From assembly GCA_937890735.1 (NCBI GenBank), contig CALACZ010000192.1, forward strand, positions 1 to 33,580: a stretch of DNA of 33,580 nucleotides. Direction: 5' to 3'. Under the pieces are notes generated by a model. The model was not told the origin of the DNA. It saw only the letters and a list, made by a program, of their open reading frames with translations, and did no database searches. Shown piece by piece: positions 24,383-30,972 of this stretch. This DNA is from an uncultured Bacillota bacterium. GTDB lineage: Bacteria > Bacillota > Clostridia > Oscillospirales > Oscillospiraceae. The translations under genes were made by a program, and so were the position numbers. The first letter of the stretch is position 1. Each line of letters starts with the position of its first letter.

Positions 24383-25212
24383 ACGAACACCAGCCCTCCA
24401 AGATCGACCGCTGTGTCGCTCTCAGGCGCTGCATTTGCCGCCGACCGGCGCAGACGCTCCCGCGCCGCAGCGATCTCGTCGCTCTTCGGCGGGTAGACGC
24501 TGGGGTAGCCCTTTTCCGCCGAGTAGAGCAGACAGCTCTCCGCCAGATATGGGTTAAAGCCCTCACCGTCATCCGCGCAGGATGTCAGCTTGCGGTAGAG
24601 CGTCTTTGCCGCCGTCAGGGACGGCATCGGATTGCCCGCCTCGGCGCGCGCATCCAGCATCAGCGTGAGCGCCGACAGGACTTGCGGATATGTTGCAAAA
24701 ACCTGTGCAAAATAGCTGTCGATCTGCGCGCGGTTTTCGCGCGCGCTTATCTCTTTTTCTTTTTTATTTTTTTTGGAATAATGTAGGGGTCGGCAATTTT
24801 GCAGAGGGGGGCTCGGTTTTTTTGCAGAGAGGGGGTCGGTTTTTTTGCCGAGGGGGGTCTCGGCATTTTTGCCGAGGGGGGTCTCGGCATTTTTGCCGAG
24901 GGGGGTAGGCGCTGGCAGCGTCTGATAGATGCGCCGGATCGTCGATCCGTTGCCCTGGTCGTTTTCTAATTCCAGCCGGATGTGTCCGGCTTTTTGCAGC
25001 ACGCTGACGAGCCTGCTGACGCTGTCCGGCGACATCTTCGCCGCCTCGGCGAGCTGCGCGTTGGACGCCCAGCAGTAGCCTGCGCGCGTCGTCAGCGCGG
25101 AGATGCGCCCATACAACAGCTTGGCATTTGCCGGGATGCTGTCATCCGACAGGACGCTGTCCGGGATGACCACCCAAAAAGAGCCGGAAATATTTTCGCC
25201 CAATTCATTCAC
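24379..25212 (-). CDS. Phage replication initiator with internal iterons (O-like)
   Basis: 277 residues. N-terminal winged-helix HTH (SIPANAKLLYGRISALTTRA, ASNAQLAEAAKMSPDSVSRL, LVSVLQKAGHIRLELENDQG), a repeat-rich linker with TPLGKNAE three times, a basic YSKKNKKEKE stretch, and a C-terminal helical domain (YFAQVFATYPQVLSALTLML) that may load DnaB. The layout (HTH, origin iterons in the middle of the gene, helicase contact) resembles lambda O. GTG at 25212 and TTG at 25203 are both possible starts; the latter has a better spaced AAGGGGG. Confidence 0.85.
   Translation of the reverse strand: MNELGENISGSFWVVIPDSVLSDDSIPANAKLLYGRISALTTRAGYCWASNAQLAEAAKMSPDSVSRLVSVLQKAGHIRLELENDQGNGSTIRRIYQTLPAPTPLGKNAETPLGKNAETPLGKKTDPLSAKKPSPPLQNCRPLHYSKKNKKEKEISARENRAQIDSYFAQVFATYPQVLSALTLMLDARAEAGNPMPSLTAAKTLYRKLTSCADDGEGFNPYLAESCLLYSAEKGYPSVYPPKSDEIAAARERLRRSAANAAPESDTAVDLGGLVFV
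24747..24784. other. A+T-rich tract beside iterons (probable unwinding element)
   Basis: Almost pure T-runs on the plus strand within the initiator gene, just beside the iterons and next to a GCGCGCG/CGCGCGC hairpin at 24726-24744. Such an A+T-rich block beside initiator sites is the normal arrangement of origins. Inference from context. Confidence 0.6.
24788..24901. repeat. Five tandem iterons, likely replication origin
   Basis: Five units of 22-24 bases: 24788-24809, 24810-24831, 24832-24853, 24854-24877 and 24878-24901. The last two are identical over 24 bases, each with inverted arms CTCGGCA/TGCCGAG. In the others the core is GTCGGCAATTTTGCAGAG, CTCGGTTTTTTTGCAGAG and GTCGGTTTTTTTGCCGAG. 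They are inside the initiator gene and encode the GKNAETPL repeats. Confidence 0.85.
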
Positions 25213-25769
25213 CCCCTTGCCAAACCGCCGAAGCGGTGATATAATGATGGTGCTTTCATAGCTCCCTTTTGGGCGCTAGGAGAATCGCTCGGTTGCTCGC
25301 AGCAGCCGGGCGTTTCTTTTCGCCCGCTTGTGCCTTCCGCGTAGCGCAGCGTGTATGCTGCCGAAATAATGTCGTTGAGCTCGCGCACGATCTGGTCGTA
25401 GGTCGGGCGCTCTTTTTCGTCGATCACGCCGTCGTCGGCGATCTGAAGCAGCTCCTTGTCGCGGTTGCGGTCGGCAAATCCGATAATGCGGTTGACAAGC
25501 TGGATGACCGCCATCGGCAGCGACTGGCGCACCGTGTCCGGCAGGACCGCAAGCCCGTCCGACGTTTGCTGCAAATGTTTGTACGCAAAATACGCGTCGC
25601 CGCACAGAGCGACCATCAGGCAGACGTGGTAGTTGCTCGGAATACGGCGATCTCCCTCCCAGGCTTTGACCGTCTCCACCGACACATAGAGCGCCTCTGC
25701 CCACTGCTCCTGTGTCATATGTGCCTTTTTCCGGCACGCCGCGCAGATGTTGATGTACGCTTCCTGCAT
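25209..25769 (-). CDS. XRE-family regulator
   Basis: 186 residues. MQEAYINICAACRKKAHMTQ, then EQWAEALYVSVETVKAWEGD, make an N-terminal XRE-type HTH, followed by MVALCGDAYFAYKHLQ and a helical part (MAVIQLVNRIIGFADRNRDK). AGGAGG stands eight bases before ATG 25769; a frame extending further up has no ribosome site. Third gene in the leftward early operon; likely regulates early genes. Confidence 0.8.
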   Translation of the reverse strand: MQEAYINICAACRKKAHMTQEQWAEALYVSVETVKAWEGDRRIPSNYHVCLMVALCGDAYFAYKHLQQTSDGLAVLPDTVRQSLPMAVIQLVNRIIGFADRNRDKELLQIADDGVIDEKERPTYDQIVRELNDIISAAYTLRYAEGTSGRKETPGCCEQPSDSPSAQKGAMKAPSLYHRFGGLARG

Positions 25770-25797
25770 GGCTAAATTCCTCCTGGTGTGGGATAAT

Positions 25798-25998
25798 TTA
25801 ATTGCCCTCCAAAAAACGGATGAGGGACAGACGCGAGACCTTGACCCGGCTGCCGACGCAGGCGACATTGAAGCCGAGCTGCTCGGGACGCTGGCGCGCC
25901 ATGAGCCGCAGCCACTGCGGATCACAGCCGAGATACTTGGACGCAACAGCCGGCGTGATCGTCGGGGCGTCCATCTGTTTCAGATCATCCAGATACAT
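25798..25998 (-). CDS. HTH / excisionase-like DNA-binding protein
   Basis: 66 residues: ITPAVASKYLGCDPQWLRLM, ARQRPEQLGFNVACVGSRVK, VSRLSLIRFLEGN. This is the winged-helix plan of MerR/AlpA/Xis-type proteins: HTH, then a strand pair (FNVACVGSRVKVSR). As it starts the early operon, it could be excisionase or an early regulator. Confidence 0.7.
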   Translation of the reverse strand: MYLDDLKQMDAPTITPAVASKYLGCDPQWLRLMARQRPEQLGFNVACVGSRVKVSRLSLIRFLEGN

Positions 25999-26007
25999 AG
26001 CTACCTC

Positions 26008-26115
26008 CTAAAGTAGTCCATTCAGCGCGCCGATCGTTGCGGCGGCGAGCCCGGCGGCGCAGCCGAGCAGTTCCAGCAGCATCACGCGGAGCTGCCGTCC
26101 GTCATCGGTCAGCAT
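26008..26115 (-). CDS. 35-residue hydrophobic peptide
   Basis: MLTDDGRQLRVMLLELLGCA, then AGLAAATIGALNGLL: one probable transmembrane helix. GGAGGGCGAGG lies just upstream of the ATG and the start overlaps the end of the Cro-like gene, so coupled translation is likely. Coding is plausible but no homologue is recalled. Confidence 0.45.
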   Translation of the reverse strand: MLTDDGRQLRVMLLELLGCAAGLAAATIGALNGLL

Positions 26116-26323
26116 TTGCCTCGCCCTCCTCGCTCTCGGTGTAGAGATCGTCGATGCTGCATTGCAGCGCCTTTGCCAGCGCCGGGAGCTGGGACGCGCG
26201 CGGATACGCCGCGCCGATCTCCCACTTTGCAACGGTGCTCCGCTCGACATTCAGCAGATCAGCGAGTTCCTGCTGCTTGAGCTTCGCCCGTTTTCGCATA
26301 CGGACCAGTCCTTTCGTATACAT
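26102..26323 (-). CDS. Cro-like XRE protein
   Basis: 73 residues. The HTH reads RAKLKQQELADLLNVERSTV, AKWEIGAAYPRASQLPALA; the end has LQCSIDDLYTESEEGEAN. Size and site, opposite to the plus-strand repressor gene and first in the early operon, fit a Cro-type repressor. The ATG at 26323 directly follows AAAAGGAGGG (short spacing); an internal ATG at 26299 (MRKRAKLKQQ) is also possible. Confidence 0.85.
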   Translation of the reverse strand: MYTKGLVRMRKRAKLKQQELADLLNVERSTVAKWEIGAAYPRASQLPALAKALQCSIDDLYTESEEGEANADR

Positions 26324-26331
26324 CCCTCCTT

Positions 26332-26360
26332 TTGACTGTCCTCCGCCTGTGTGATAAGAT
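26332..26360 (+). promoter_or_regulatory. Promoter for the plus-strand repressor gene
   Basis: TTGACT at 26332-26337 and TAAGAT at 26355-26360 with a 17-base spacer; the ATG follows at 26384. On the other strand, TTCACG at 26379-26374 and TATCAC at 26356-26351, also 17 bases apart, form a weaker leftward promoter for the Cro-like gene; both -10 boxes overlap, so the two would compete. Confidence 0.65.
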
Positions 26361-26383
26361 GCAGACGGAAGGACGTGAATTTA

Positions 26384-26824
26384 ATGAACAACATTAAAGA
26401 ATTGCGAATCGCTCAGAATCAGACGCAAGAGGACCTTGCGCAAGCGCTTAAGATTGATGTGAAATTGATCGAGCAATACGAAAACGGCATTTCCGAACCG
26501 TCAGCCAAAACACTCCAGCAGATTGCAGCGCATTTCCATGTTTCCACCCGCCGCGTTTCCGGGCTTCCCGAAGTCAGCGCAACGCTCCAGCATATGCGCC
26601 CGTCTACGCTTGCCAACGCAACAAAGATTCAACAGGAAAACGATGTTTCCGCTGTAAATGTGCTTCTCGGAGAAGGTTGGAAACTTTTGCACATCGGCGA
26701 GGACATGGAGCGCGAGCCGTCCGGGTTCGGTCGGAGCAACGTGGTATACACGCTCGGCTGGTTCGGCGCACAACAAGACGCAAGAGATGATTTGGATACG
26801 GAAGAATCTCCGATATTCGTATAA
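26384..26824 (+). CDS. XRE-type repressor-like protein
   Basis: 146 residues from ATG 26384. HTH in MNNIKELRIAQNQTQEDLAQ, ALKIDVKLIEQYENGISEPS; C-terminal part VNVLLGEGWKLLHIGEDMER, VVYTLGWFG is the short beta domain of phage proteins like DUF4177, unlike a CI-type autocleavage domain (no Ala-Gly cleavage site or Ser-Lys pair seen). It lies opposite the Cro-like gene. It may be the lysogeny switch partner, or an antirepressor-type regulator. Confidence 0.75.
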   Translation: MNNIKELRIAQNQTQEDLAQALKIDVKLIEQYENGISEPSAKTLQQIAAHFHVSTRRVSGLPEVSATLQHMRPSTLANATKIQQENDVSAVNVLLGEGWKLLHIGEDMEREPSGFGRSNVVYTLGWFGAQQDARDDLDTEESPIFV

Positions 26825-26827
26825 GTG

Positions 26828-27025
26828 TTAATCTCTTTCGTACCCATGCACGAGCAGGTCTCTTCGCTTCACTCCTGAGAGCAGGAGTGCGAGATTCCGA
26901 ATTTCACGGGTGATCAGGAGAATTTCCCCGATGTCCGTGAGCTGCGCCGAGCGCTCGGAAAGCTGCTGAAGCTGCTTTTCGAGCGTCTCGCGGACGCTGA
27001 AGTTTCCAGTTTCGTTAGGCTTCAT
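26828..27025 (-). CDS. Small coiled-coil early protein
   Basis: 65 residues, MKPNETGNFSVRETLEKQLQ, then QLSERSAQLTDIGEILLITR, REIRNLALLLSGVKRRDLL. Helical. Start at ATG 27025 after ACGGAGGTG; the open frame further up overlaps the operator region and is not used. Driven by the strongest promoter of the window (TTGACA-17-TATATT). Stops three bases from the end of the plus-strand repressor gene, tail-to-tail. Confidence 0.65.
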   Translation of the reverse strand: MKPNETGNFSVRETLEKQLQQLSERSAQLTDIGEILLITREIRNLALLLSGVKRRDLLVHGYERD

Positions 27026-27064
27026 TTCTATCACCTCCGTTAAAATAACATCGACTCGGTTGAT

Positions 27065-27079
27065 GTGATTGTTAATCAC
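27065..27079. promoter_or_regulatory. Operator-like dyad O1
   Basis: Inverted arms GTGATT / AATCAC with a three-base centre, placed at the expected start point of the leftward promoter. The same TGATTGTT block recurs at 27150-27158, near the rightward promoter. Confidence 0.65.
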
Positions 27080-27086
27080 TATTTGG

Positions 27087-27115
27087 AATATAGCACGCCA
27101 ACTCACGTTTGTCAA
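27087..27115 (-). promoter_or_regulatory. Strong leftward promoter
   Basis: TTGACA (27115-27110) and TATATT (27092-27087) separated by exactly 17 bases; close to consensus. Transcription would start near 27080, inside operator dyad O1, and continue through the 65-residue protein gene, then antisense into the plus-strand repressor gene. Confidence 0.8.
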
Positions 27116-27132
27116 TAGAAAAGTTATTAAAA

Positions 27133-27151
27133 ATCACAATTGAATTGTGAT
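27133..27151. promoter_or_regulatory. Operator-like dyad O2
   Basis: Perfect inverted repeat ATCACAATT-G-AATTGTGAT. It covers the -35 box of the rightward promoter, so a bound repressor would block that promoter. Confidence 0.75.
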
Positions 27152-27168
27152 GATTGTTCACTTATACT
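27140..27168 (+). promoter_or_regulatory. Rightward promoter for the 27.2-kb repressor
   Basis: TTGAAT at 27140-27145, TATACT at 27163-27168, spacer 17 bases. The ATG of the repressor is at 27186 with AGGTGA in between, so the leader is very short. The -35 overlaps dyad O2, which suggests autorepression. Confidence 0.75.
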
Positions 27169-27185
27169 TGATTCAGGTGATTCCA

Positions 27186-27512
27186 ATGAACAATTTCAGA
27201 AGATTCCGTGAAGCAAACAATGAATCACAGCAGGACATTGCTGATCTTCTCGGTATTGGAAGAACAACTTACACGAAATATGAAACTGGGCAGATCAAGC
27301 CGCCGTACTCAAAGATTGAAAAAATGGCACGGCACTGGAACACAACGGTTGCGATTCTGATGGGCACGGAAGAAACTAAAAACCCCATCGGTGCACCCGA
27401 TGAGGTTATCAGTGTTGCCGAGGCATTTATGCGCCTTCCGCCTGAGGCGCAGAAGGAAGCGCGGGCGTATCTCGACTATCTAAAGCAGCGATATAAGAAG
27501 CAAAGAGGCTGA
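27186..27512 (+). CDS. XRE-family repressor (lysogeny regulator)
   Basis: 108 residues. MNNFRRFREANNESQQDIAD, LLGIGRTTYTKYETGQIKPP is a clear XRE HTH; WNTTVAILMGTEET follows. The end (AEAFMRLPPEAQKEARAYLD, YLKQRYKKQRG) is a helical oligomerisation tail common in small Firmicutes phage repressors without peptidase domain. Its own promoter carries two or three operator-like dyads. Most likely the main repressor of lysogeny, or its antagonist to the 26.4-kb gene. Confidence 0.85.
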   Translation: MNNFRRFREANNESQQDIADLLGIGRTTYTKYETGQIKPPYSKIEKMARHWNTTVAILMGTEETKNPIGAPDEVISVAEAFMRLPPEAQKEARAYLDYLKQRYKKQRG

Positions 27513-27705
27513 GTCCCTCCGGGGACAGAGATTCGAGGTCACGGAGCAAATTCTCATCCAATTCGGCACTTCCTTTCTCTCAGATGGTGTTTTTATTTTA
27601 GAACAAGCATTCGATGTCTGCAATTGACATTTACTCCAAAAACACGATTGATTTTTTGGCAGTCAAAAAACGGCAAAGAGAGGTTTAAAGGACAGGTGAT
27701 GTGAT

Positions 27706-28815
27706 ATGGCGCGTAAAAAATCGATCATCCCCGGCTTCAGCCTCAACCGGGCGCTAGGGATAACATCCGCCAAGCAGAAAATCGCCCGCGCGACCGGCAT
27801 CCCGACAACAAAGCAGGGACGCAAGCGGAAAATGCAGAGCCATCTTTGGACGGCAGCGGCTGTTGGCGTTGCGTCCGCGCTCAGCCAGCCGGCGCAGAAA
27901 ACAAAATCCACAGCGCCTACACAGTCGCGCGAGTATGCAACGGTATCGCCCGAAAATATGTACGATGCCGCTGTCTCTGCGGTAATTGACGCGGGGGAGG
28001 CATCAACCACAATCCTGCAGCGCAATTTGCGGATCGGATACAGTCAGGCGGCAAGACTGATAGACCAGATGGAGAATGACGGGATCGTCGGACCGTTTGA
28101 GGGCGACAAGCCGCGCGAGGTGCTCATCACAAGAGAGCAGTGGCTGGACGCACCATCAAACGACGTTGATTGTACAGGCAACCAGTATTACGACTACGGC
28201 AACTATGACCCAGAGCCGCCCAGACGGAAGCCGCTCTACAAGAGAGTGTGGTTTTGGGTGCTCGTTGTACTCTTGGTATCTGGACTCAAAACCAGAATCG
28301 CAAAATGGCAAGCTGAGAGCAACAAGCGCGAAGAAGCGCGCGTCCTTGCTGAACTCGCCGAACGAGACGCGCAAAAGCAAGCCGACGCAACGGATGCCTC
28401 AGAGCCTGACACGCCCGCCGAGGAAGAGCAACCGAGCGTGGCAGAAGATCATTACGCGAATGACGATCCTGAGCAGGCGCAGGAAGAGCCGGAGCAGGTG
28501 TCAGAAACTACAGAAGTAAGCACGGAGAAAGCCGTGCCGGAAACCGCGAGTGCAGTCACCGAGGAAACCGAACCAGAGACGTCCGGCAACGTCACGACGA
28601 TCGTCGTGCCAGTTACTCCGAGCACGGAGACAACTTCCAGCAGCACCGAACCTGTGGGGCAGACGTATGTGCTCAACACCAGTACACACAAATTTCATCG
28701 TGAGAGCTGCTCAAGCGTCAAAAAGATTGACCCGGAAAACTATTCAACCTATACAGGAACGCGTGACGGCGCAATCGCCATGGGCTACGAAGCCTGCGGG
28801 CGCTGCCACCCCTGA
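27706..28815 (+). CDS. FtsK-gamma-like winged helix / TM / Zn-motif protein
   Basis: 369 residues with an unusual build. Residues 1-42 are basic (FSLNRALGITSAKQKIARAT). Residues about 85-142 (MYDAAVSAVIDAGEASTTIL, RNLRIGYSQAARLIDQMEND, IVGPFEGDKPREVLIT) match the FtsK/SpoIIIE gamma winged helix that reads KOPS/SRS DNA sites. One TM helix at 181-195 (VWFWVLVVLLVSGL), an acidic, Pro-Thr-Ser rich linker (EEEQPSVAEDHYANDDPEQA), then a C-terminal 49-residue domain YVLNTSTHKFHRESCSSVKK ... YEACGRCHP as found with secreted nucleases (Ada-type metal motif, H-x3-C and CxxCH). Expressed from the lysogeny strand, so a lysogenic-conversion or exclusion role is possible; not known. Confidence 0.7.
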   Translation: MARKKSIIPGFSLNRALGITSAKQKIARATGIPTTKQGRKRKMQSHLWTAAAVGVASALSQPAQKTKSTAPTQSREYATVSPENMYDAAVSAVIDAGEASTTILQRNLRIGYSQAARLIDQMENDGIVGPFEGDKPREVLITREQWLDAPSNDVDCTGNQYYDYGNYDPEPPRRKPLYKRVWFWVLVVLLVSGLKTRIAKWQAESNKREEARVLAELAERDAQKQADATDASEPDTPAEEEQPSVAEDHYANDDPEQAQEEPEQVSETTEVSTEKAVPETASAVTEETEPETSGNVTTIVVPVTPSTETTSSSTEPVGQTYVLNTSTHKFHRESCSSVKKIDPENYSTYTGTRDGAIAMGYEACGRCHP

Positions 28816-28878
28816 AGATTCTTAGCATGGTGAAAGCGTCGAAAAGAGAGGGGCGACACCGTGAAACCTGAGAGATTC

Positions 28879-28916
28879 GCCCCGTGCCAGCGTGCCATCG
28901 CTGACACGGGGCTTTT
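28879..28916 (+). terminator. Terminator after the 27.7-kb gene
   Basis: Stem GCCCCGTG / CACGGGGC with an inner stem CAGCG/CGCTG and a TTTT end. A strong hairpin between the membrane protein gene and the HTH-integrase pair. The rest of 28816-29080 has two more inverted repeats (GTGTAAAA/TTTTACAC at 28970-28999; GTTTTGCG/CGCAAAAC at 29027-29049) and no gene. Confidence 0.7.
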
Positions 28917-29080
28917 GCGACAAGCGACTGGGAGCGCCTGTATCTGCATCGTACTCCGCAGCGGATGGGCGTGTAAAACCCGGTTTCCACGTTTTTACAC
29001 CCAGTAACCTGTGTTTTGCACTGCTGGTTTTGCGTTTTCGGCGCAAAACTGAGAAAAAACGATGAAGGAAGGACTAATTT

Positions 29081-29563
29081 TTGAAACCTCGAATTTCGGA
29101 GCTTTGCAGGAAAAACAAGGATACCATGAACCCGCGCAGGACCAACGAGGACCTCGCGGGACGAACCAATCTGAGCCTGAACACCGTGGCAGGCTTTCTA
29201 CGCGGCGAGATCGCAAATCCGGGCGTTTACACTGCCGGCGCGATCTGCCGCGAGACCGGCGTGTCACTGGACGATTATTTTGACATTCAAACACCGAGCC
29301 AGGCAGCCAGCGAGGAAACCAGACAGCTCGCCGCAGAAGTCGAGTTGCTGCGAGCAAAAGCCGAAGGCTTGCAGCGCGAAAACGCGAACCTTCACAAATC
29401 TCTGCGGATGCACCGCTTGACAACGGGTGTGCTGCTCATCATCGTAACACTGGCAGTGACCGTGCTACTGATCGACGTCCTCAGTCCGAATGTCGGCTGG
29501 ATTCGCCGCACCCTGACGCATATGCAGCAGATCATGCAGACAACACGCGGTGCAGCATTATGA
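29081..29563 (+). CDS. Membrane-anchored XRE-type HTH protein
   Basis: 160 residues from TTG 29081 (AAGGAAGGA seven bases before). N-terminal HTH: ELCRKNKDTMNPRRTNEDLA, GRTNLSLNTVAGFLRGEIAN; then a coiled coil (EETRQLAAEVELLRAKAEGL) and one transmembrane helix near 115-136 (TTGVLLIIVTLAVTVLLIDV) with a short tail. It overlaps the integrase gene by four bases (ATGA), so the two are co-expressed. HTH proteins tethered to the membrane occur in phage lysogeny modules; a role in sensing the cell surface is inference. Confidence 0.75.
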   Translation: MKPRISELCRKNKDTMNPRRTNEDLAGRTNLSLNTVAGFLRGEIANPGVYTAGAICRETGVSLDDYFDIQTPSQAASEETRQLAAEVELLRAKAEGLQRENANLHKSLRMHRLTTGVLLIIVTLAVTVLLIDVLSPNVGWIRRTLTHMQQIMQTTRGAAL

Positions 29564-30699
29564 TCTGCCGAAAATGCAAGCAGACCGTCCCGGATGCGCC
29601 GTACTGCTGCCAGTGCGGGACGCAGCAGGAGATCCAGCGCAAGCCGAAACGGCGCGGCAATGGGCAGGGGACTGCCTACAAGCGCGGCAAGACCTATACC
29701 GCGTCGTGGGTGGAGGCGTACTATCTGGATGAGCGTGGGAAAAGGCGTGTTAAACGGCACTACAAGGGCGGCTTCAGGTCATTGACCTCCGCATTGGCTT
29801 ACGCGGCAAATCCGCCAGAGTGCGCCGAAAAAAATCAACCGGAAACGGTGCGCAAGTACTACAACACTTACAAAAATGGGCACTGCTCCAAGCTGTCCAG
29901 TTCCAAGCAGACCTCGTATGAGATTGCATGGAAGCGCTGGGAGGACCTCGCAGAGATCGACATCCGCGACCTGCGCATTACGACGCTGCAAAACCAACTG
30001 GACGACAAGGTCGATACTTACTATCCGGCGCGCGATATGCGTACCGTGATGTCCGGCATCTACAAGCTGGCAATGGCTGACGGAATCGTCACCGTAAAAC
30101 TGCCGGAATTTCTGGAACTGCCGAAGCTGGAGGAAGGGGAGGTCGAGCCGTTCACGGACGACGAGATCAAAAAGTTCTGGGAGGCATATGAGGGCGGCAA
30201 CCAATTTGTCGCCTACGCCCTCATCATGATCTACACCGGCATGATGCCTGGCGAATTGATGATCTGCCGAAAAGAAATGATCGACTACGATAAGCGGCAG
30301 ATCGTCGGCGACGGCATCAAGACAGGTATCCGCAAAAAGACGCCGATGGTATTCCCGGACTACCTCGTGCCGGTGCTGGAGGACGTCTCCGCGCGCAGTA
30401 AGCGCGGGAAGTTGTTGGAGATGAACCGCGACAATTTTTACGCCACCTGGCACGCGACGCTGCGCGAGCTGGGCATCCGCCCGTTGAAGCCGTACTCCTG
30501 CCGCCACACGACCGCGACGGCGCTCATCCTCTCTGGCGCGGCGCTGCCGATCATCAAAAATATTATGCGGCACTCCAAGATCACCACGACGGAGCGTTAT
30601 ATCCACCCCGATGTCACCGACGCCAGAGCTGCCATCAACGCCATGCCCAAGGAACAAAAAAATCGCCCGGAATCATCGGACGACGGAAATTATTGCTGA
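29560..30699 (+). CDS. int: Tyrosine-type phage integrase
   Basis: 379 residues. N-terminal zinc ribbon (CRKCKQTVPDAPYCCQCGTQ), then arm-binding AP2-like domain (GTAYKRGKTYTASWVEAYYL), core-binding SAM-like domain, and catalytic domain: IYTGMMPGEL (225-232), K254 in GIKTG, YSCRHTTAT (312-320, R315), MRHSKITTTERYIHP with H338 and Y347. The first catalytic arginine place is Met229, and the HxxR His place is Tyr312. Directs recombination at the tRNA-Ser attP that starts in its stop region. Confidence 0.93.
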   Translation: MICRKCKQTVPDAPYCCQCGTQQEIQRKPKRRGNGQGTAYKRGKTYTASWVEAYYLDERGKRRVKRHYKGGFRSLTSALAYAANPPECAEKNQPETVRKYYNTYKNGHCSKLSSSKQTSYEIAWKRWEDLAEIDIRDLRITTLQNQLDDKVDTYYPARDMRTVMSGIYKLAMADGIVTVKLPEFLELPKLEEGEVEPFTDDEIKKFWEAYEGGNQFVAYALIMIYTGMMPGELMICRKEMIDYDKRQIVGDGIKTGIRKKTPMVFPDYLVPVLEDVSARSKRGKLLEMNRDNFYATWHATLRELGIRPLKPYSCRHTTATALILSGAALPIIKNIMRHSKITTTERYIHPDVTDARAAINAMPKEQKNRPESSDDGNYC

Positions 30700-30713
30700 C
30701 ATTGTTGCTGGCA
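30691..30713. repeat. attP arm repeat, left copy
   Basis: TATTGCTGACAT, T, GTTGCTGGCA; 21 of 23 bases equal to the copy at 30953-30975. Each copy holds TTGCTG twice, 12 bases apart. It overlaps the integrase stop codon. Likely arm-type integrase binding sites. Confidence 0.75.
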
Positions 30714-30751
30714 AAACACGATTTGCCCAGTGATTTCAACGGCTTTTTGTA

Positions 30752-30813
30752 CCCTGCTAAGGGAGTAGGCGTCTAAAAAGCGCGCGAGAGTTCAAATCTC
30801 TCCTTCCGCGCCA
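30752..30813 (+). other. tRNA-Ser(GCU) 3' end as attachment core
   Basis: CCCTGCTAAGGG gives the anticodon loop with GCT, then a long variable arm (class II), T-arm GAGAG-TTCAAAT-CTCTC, acceptor strand CTTCCGC, G discriminator and CCA. No 5' half of the tRNA is found before it, so this is not a functional tRNA but the segment that restores the host gene upon integration. Confidence 0.88.
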
Positions 30814-30858
30814 AAGTACCGCATTTTGCAGTAAAAGCTGCGAAATGCGGTACTTTTT
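30813..30858 (+). terminator. tRNA-following terminator
   Basis: Fourteen-base perfect stem AAAGTACCGCATTT / AAATGCGGTACTTT with a 16-base loop and TTTTT at the end. It terminates the integrase transcript and, after integration, could serve the rebuilt tRNA gene. Confidence 0.85.
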
Positions 30859-30972
30859 ATGCCGTTATGTGCTGAAAAACAAATATGTTGCATTACGGAC
30901 GCGGGCGAGAAAGGTGACGAAAAATTGAGCCAAAATGACTGGTGATGCGTTCTATTGCTGACATCGTTGCTG

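Noticed and set aside
24788..24901. Tandem repeats as a CRISPR array
   Set aside because: Units are contiguous with no spacers, lie inside a coding gene and suit iterons.
27513..27600. Short minus-strand peptide (ELDENLLRDLESLSPEG) after an AAAGGAAG site
   Set aside because: It only becomes longer by running antisense through the repressor gene, and no ATG is placed well. Not strong enough.
27624..27652. TTGACA as promoter for the 27.7-kb gene
   Set aside because: At 17 or 18 bases spacing the -10 would be ATTGAT or TTGATT, weak; left unannotated although a promoter in 27513-27705 is likely.
30752..30813. A complete tRNA-Ser gene
   Set aside because: The D-arm and 5' acceptor strand are missing; bases before 30752 do not pair with the acceptor end CTTCCGC.
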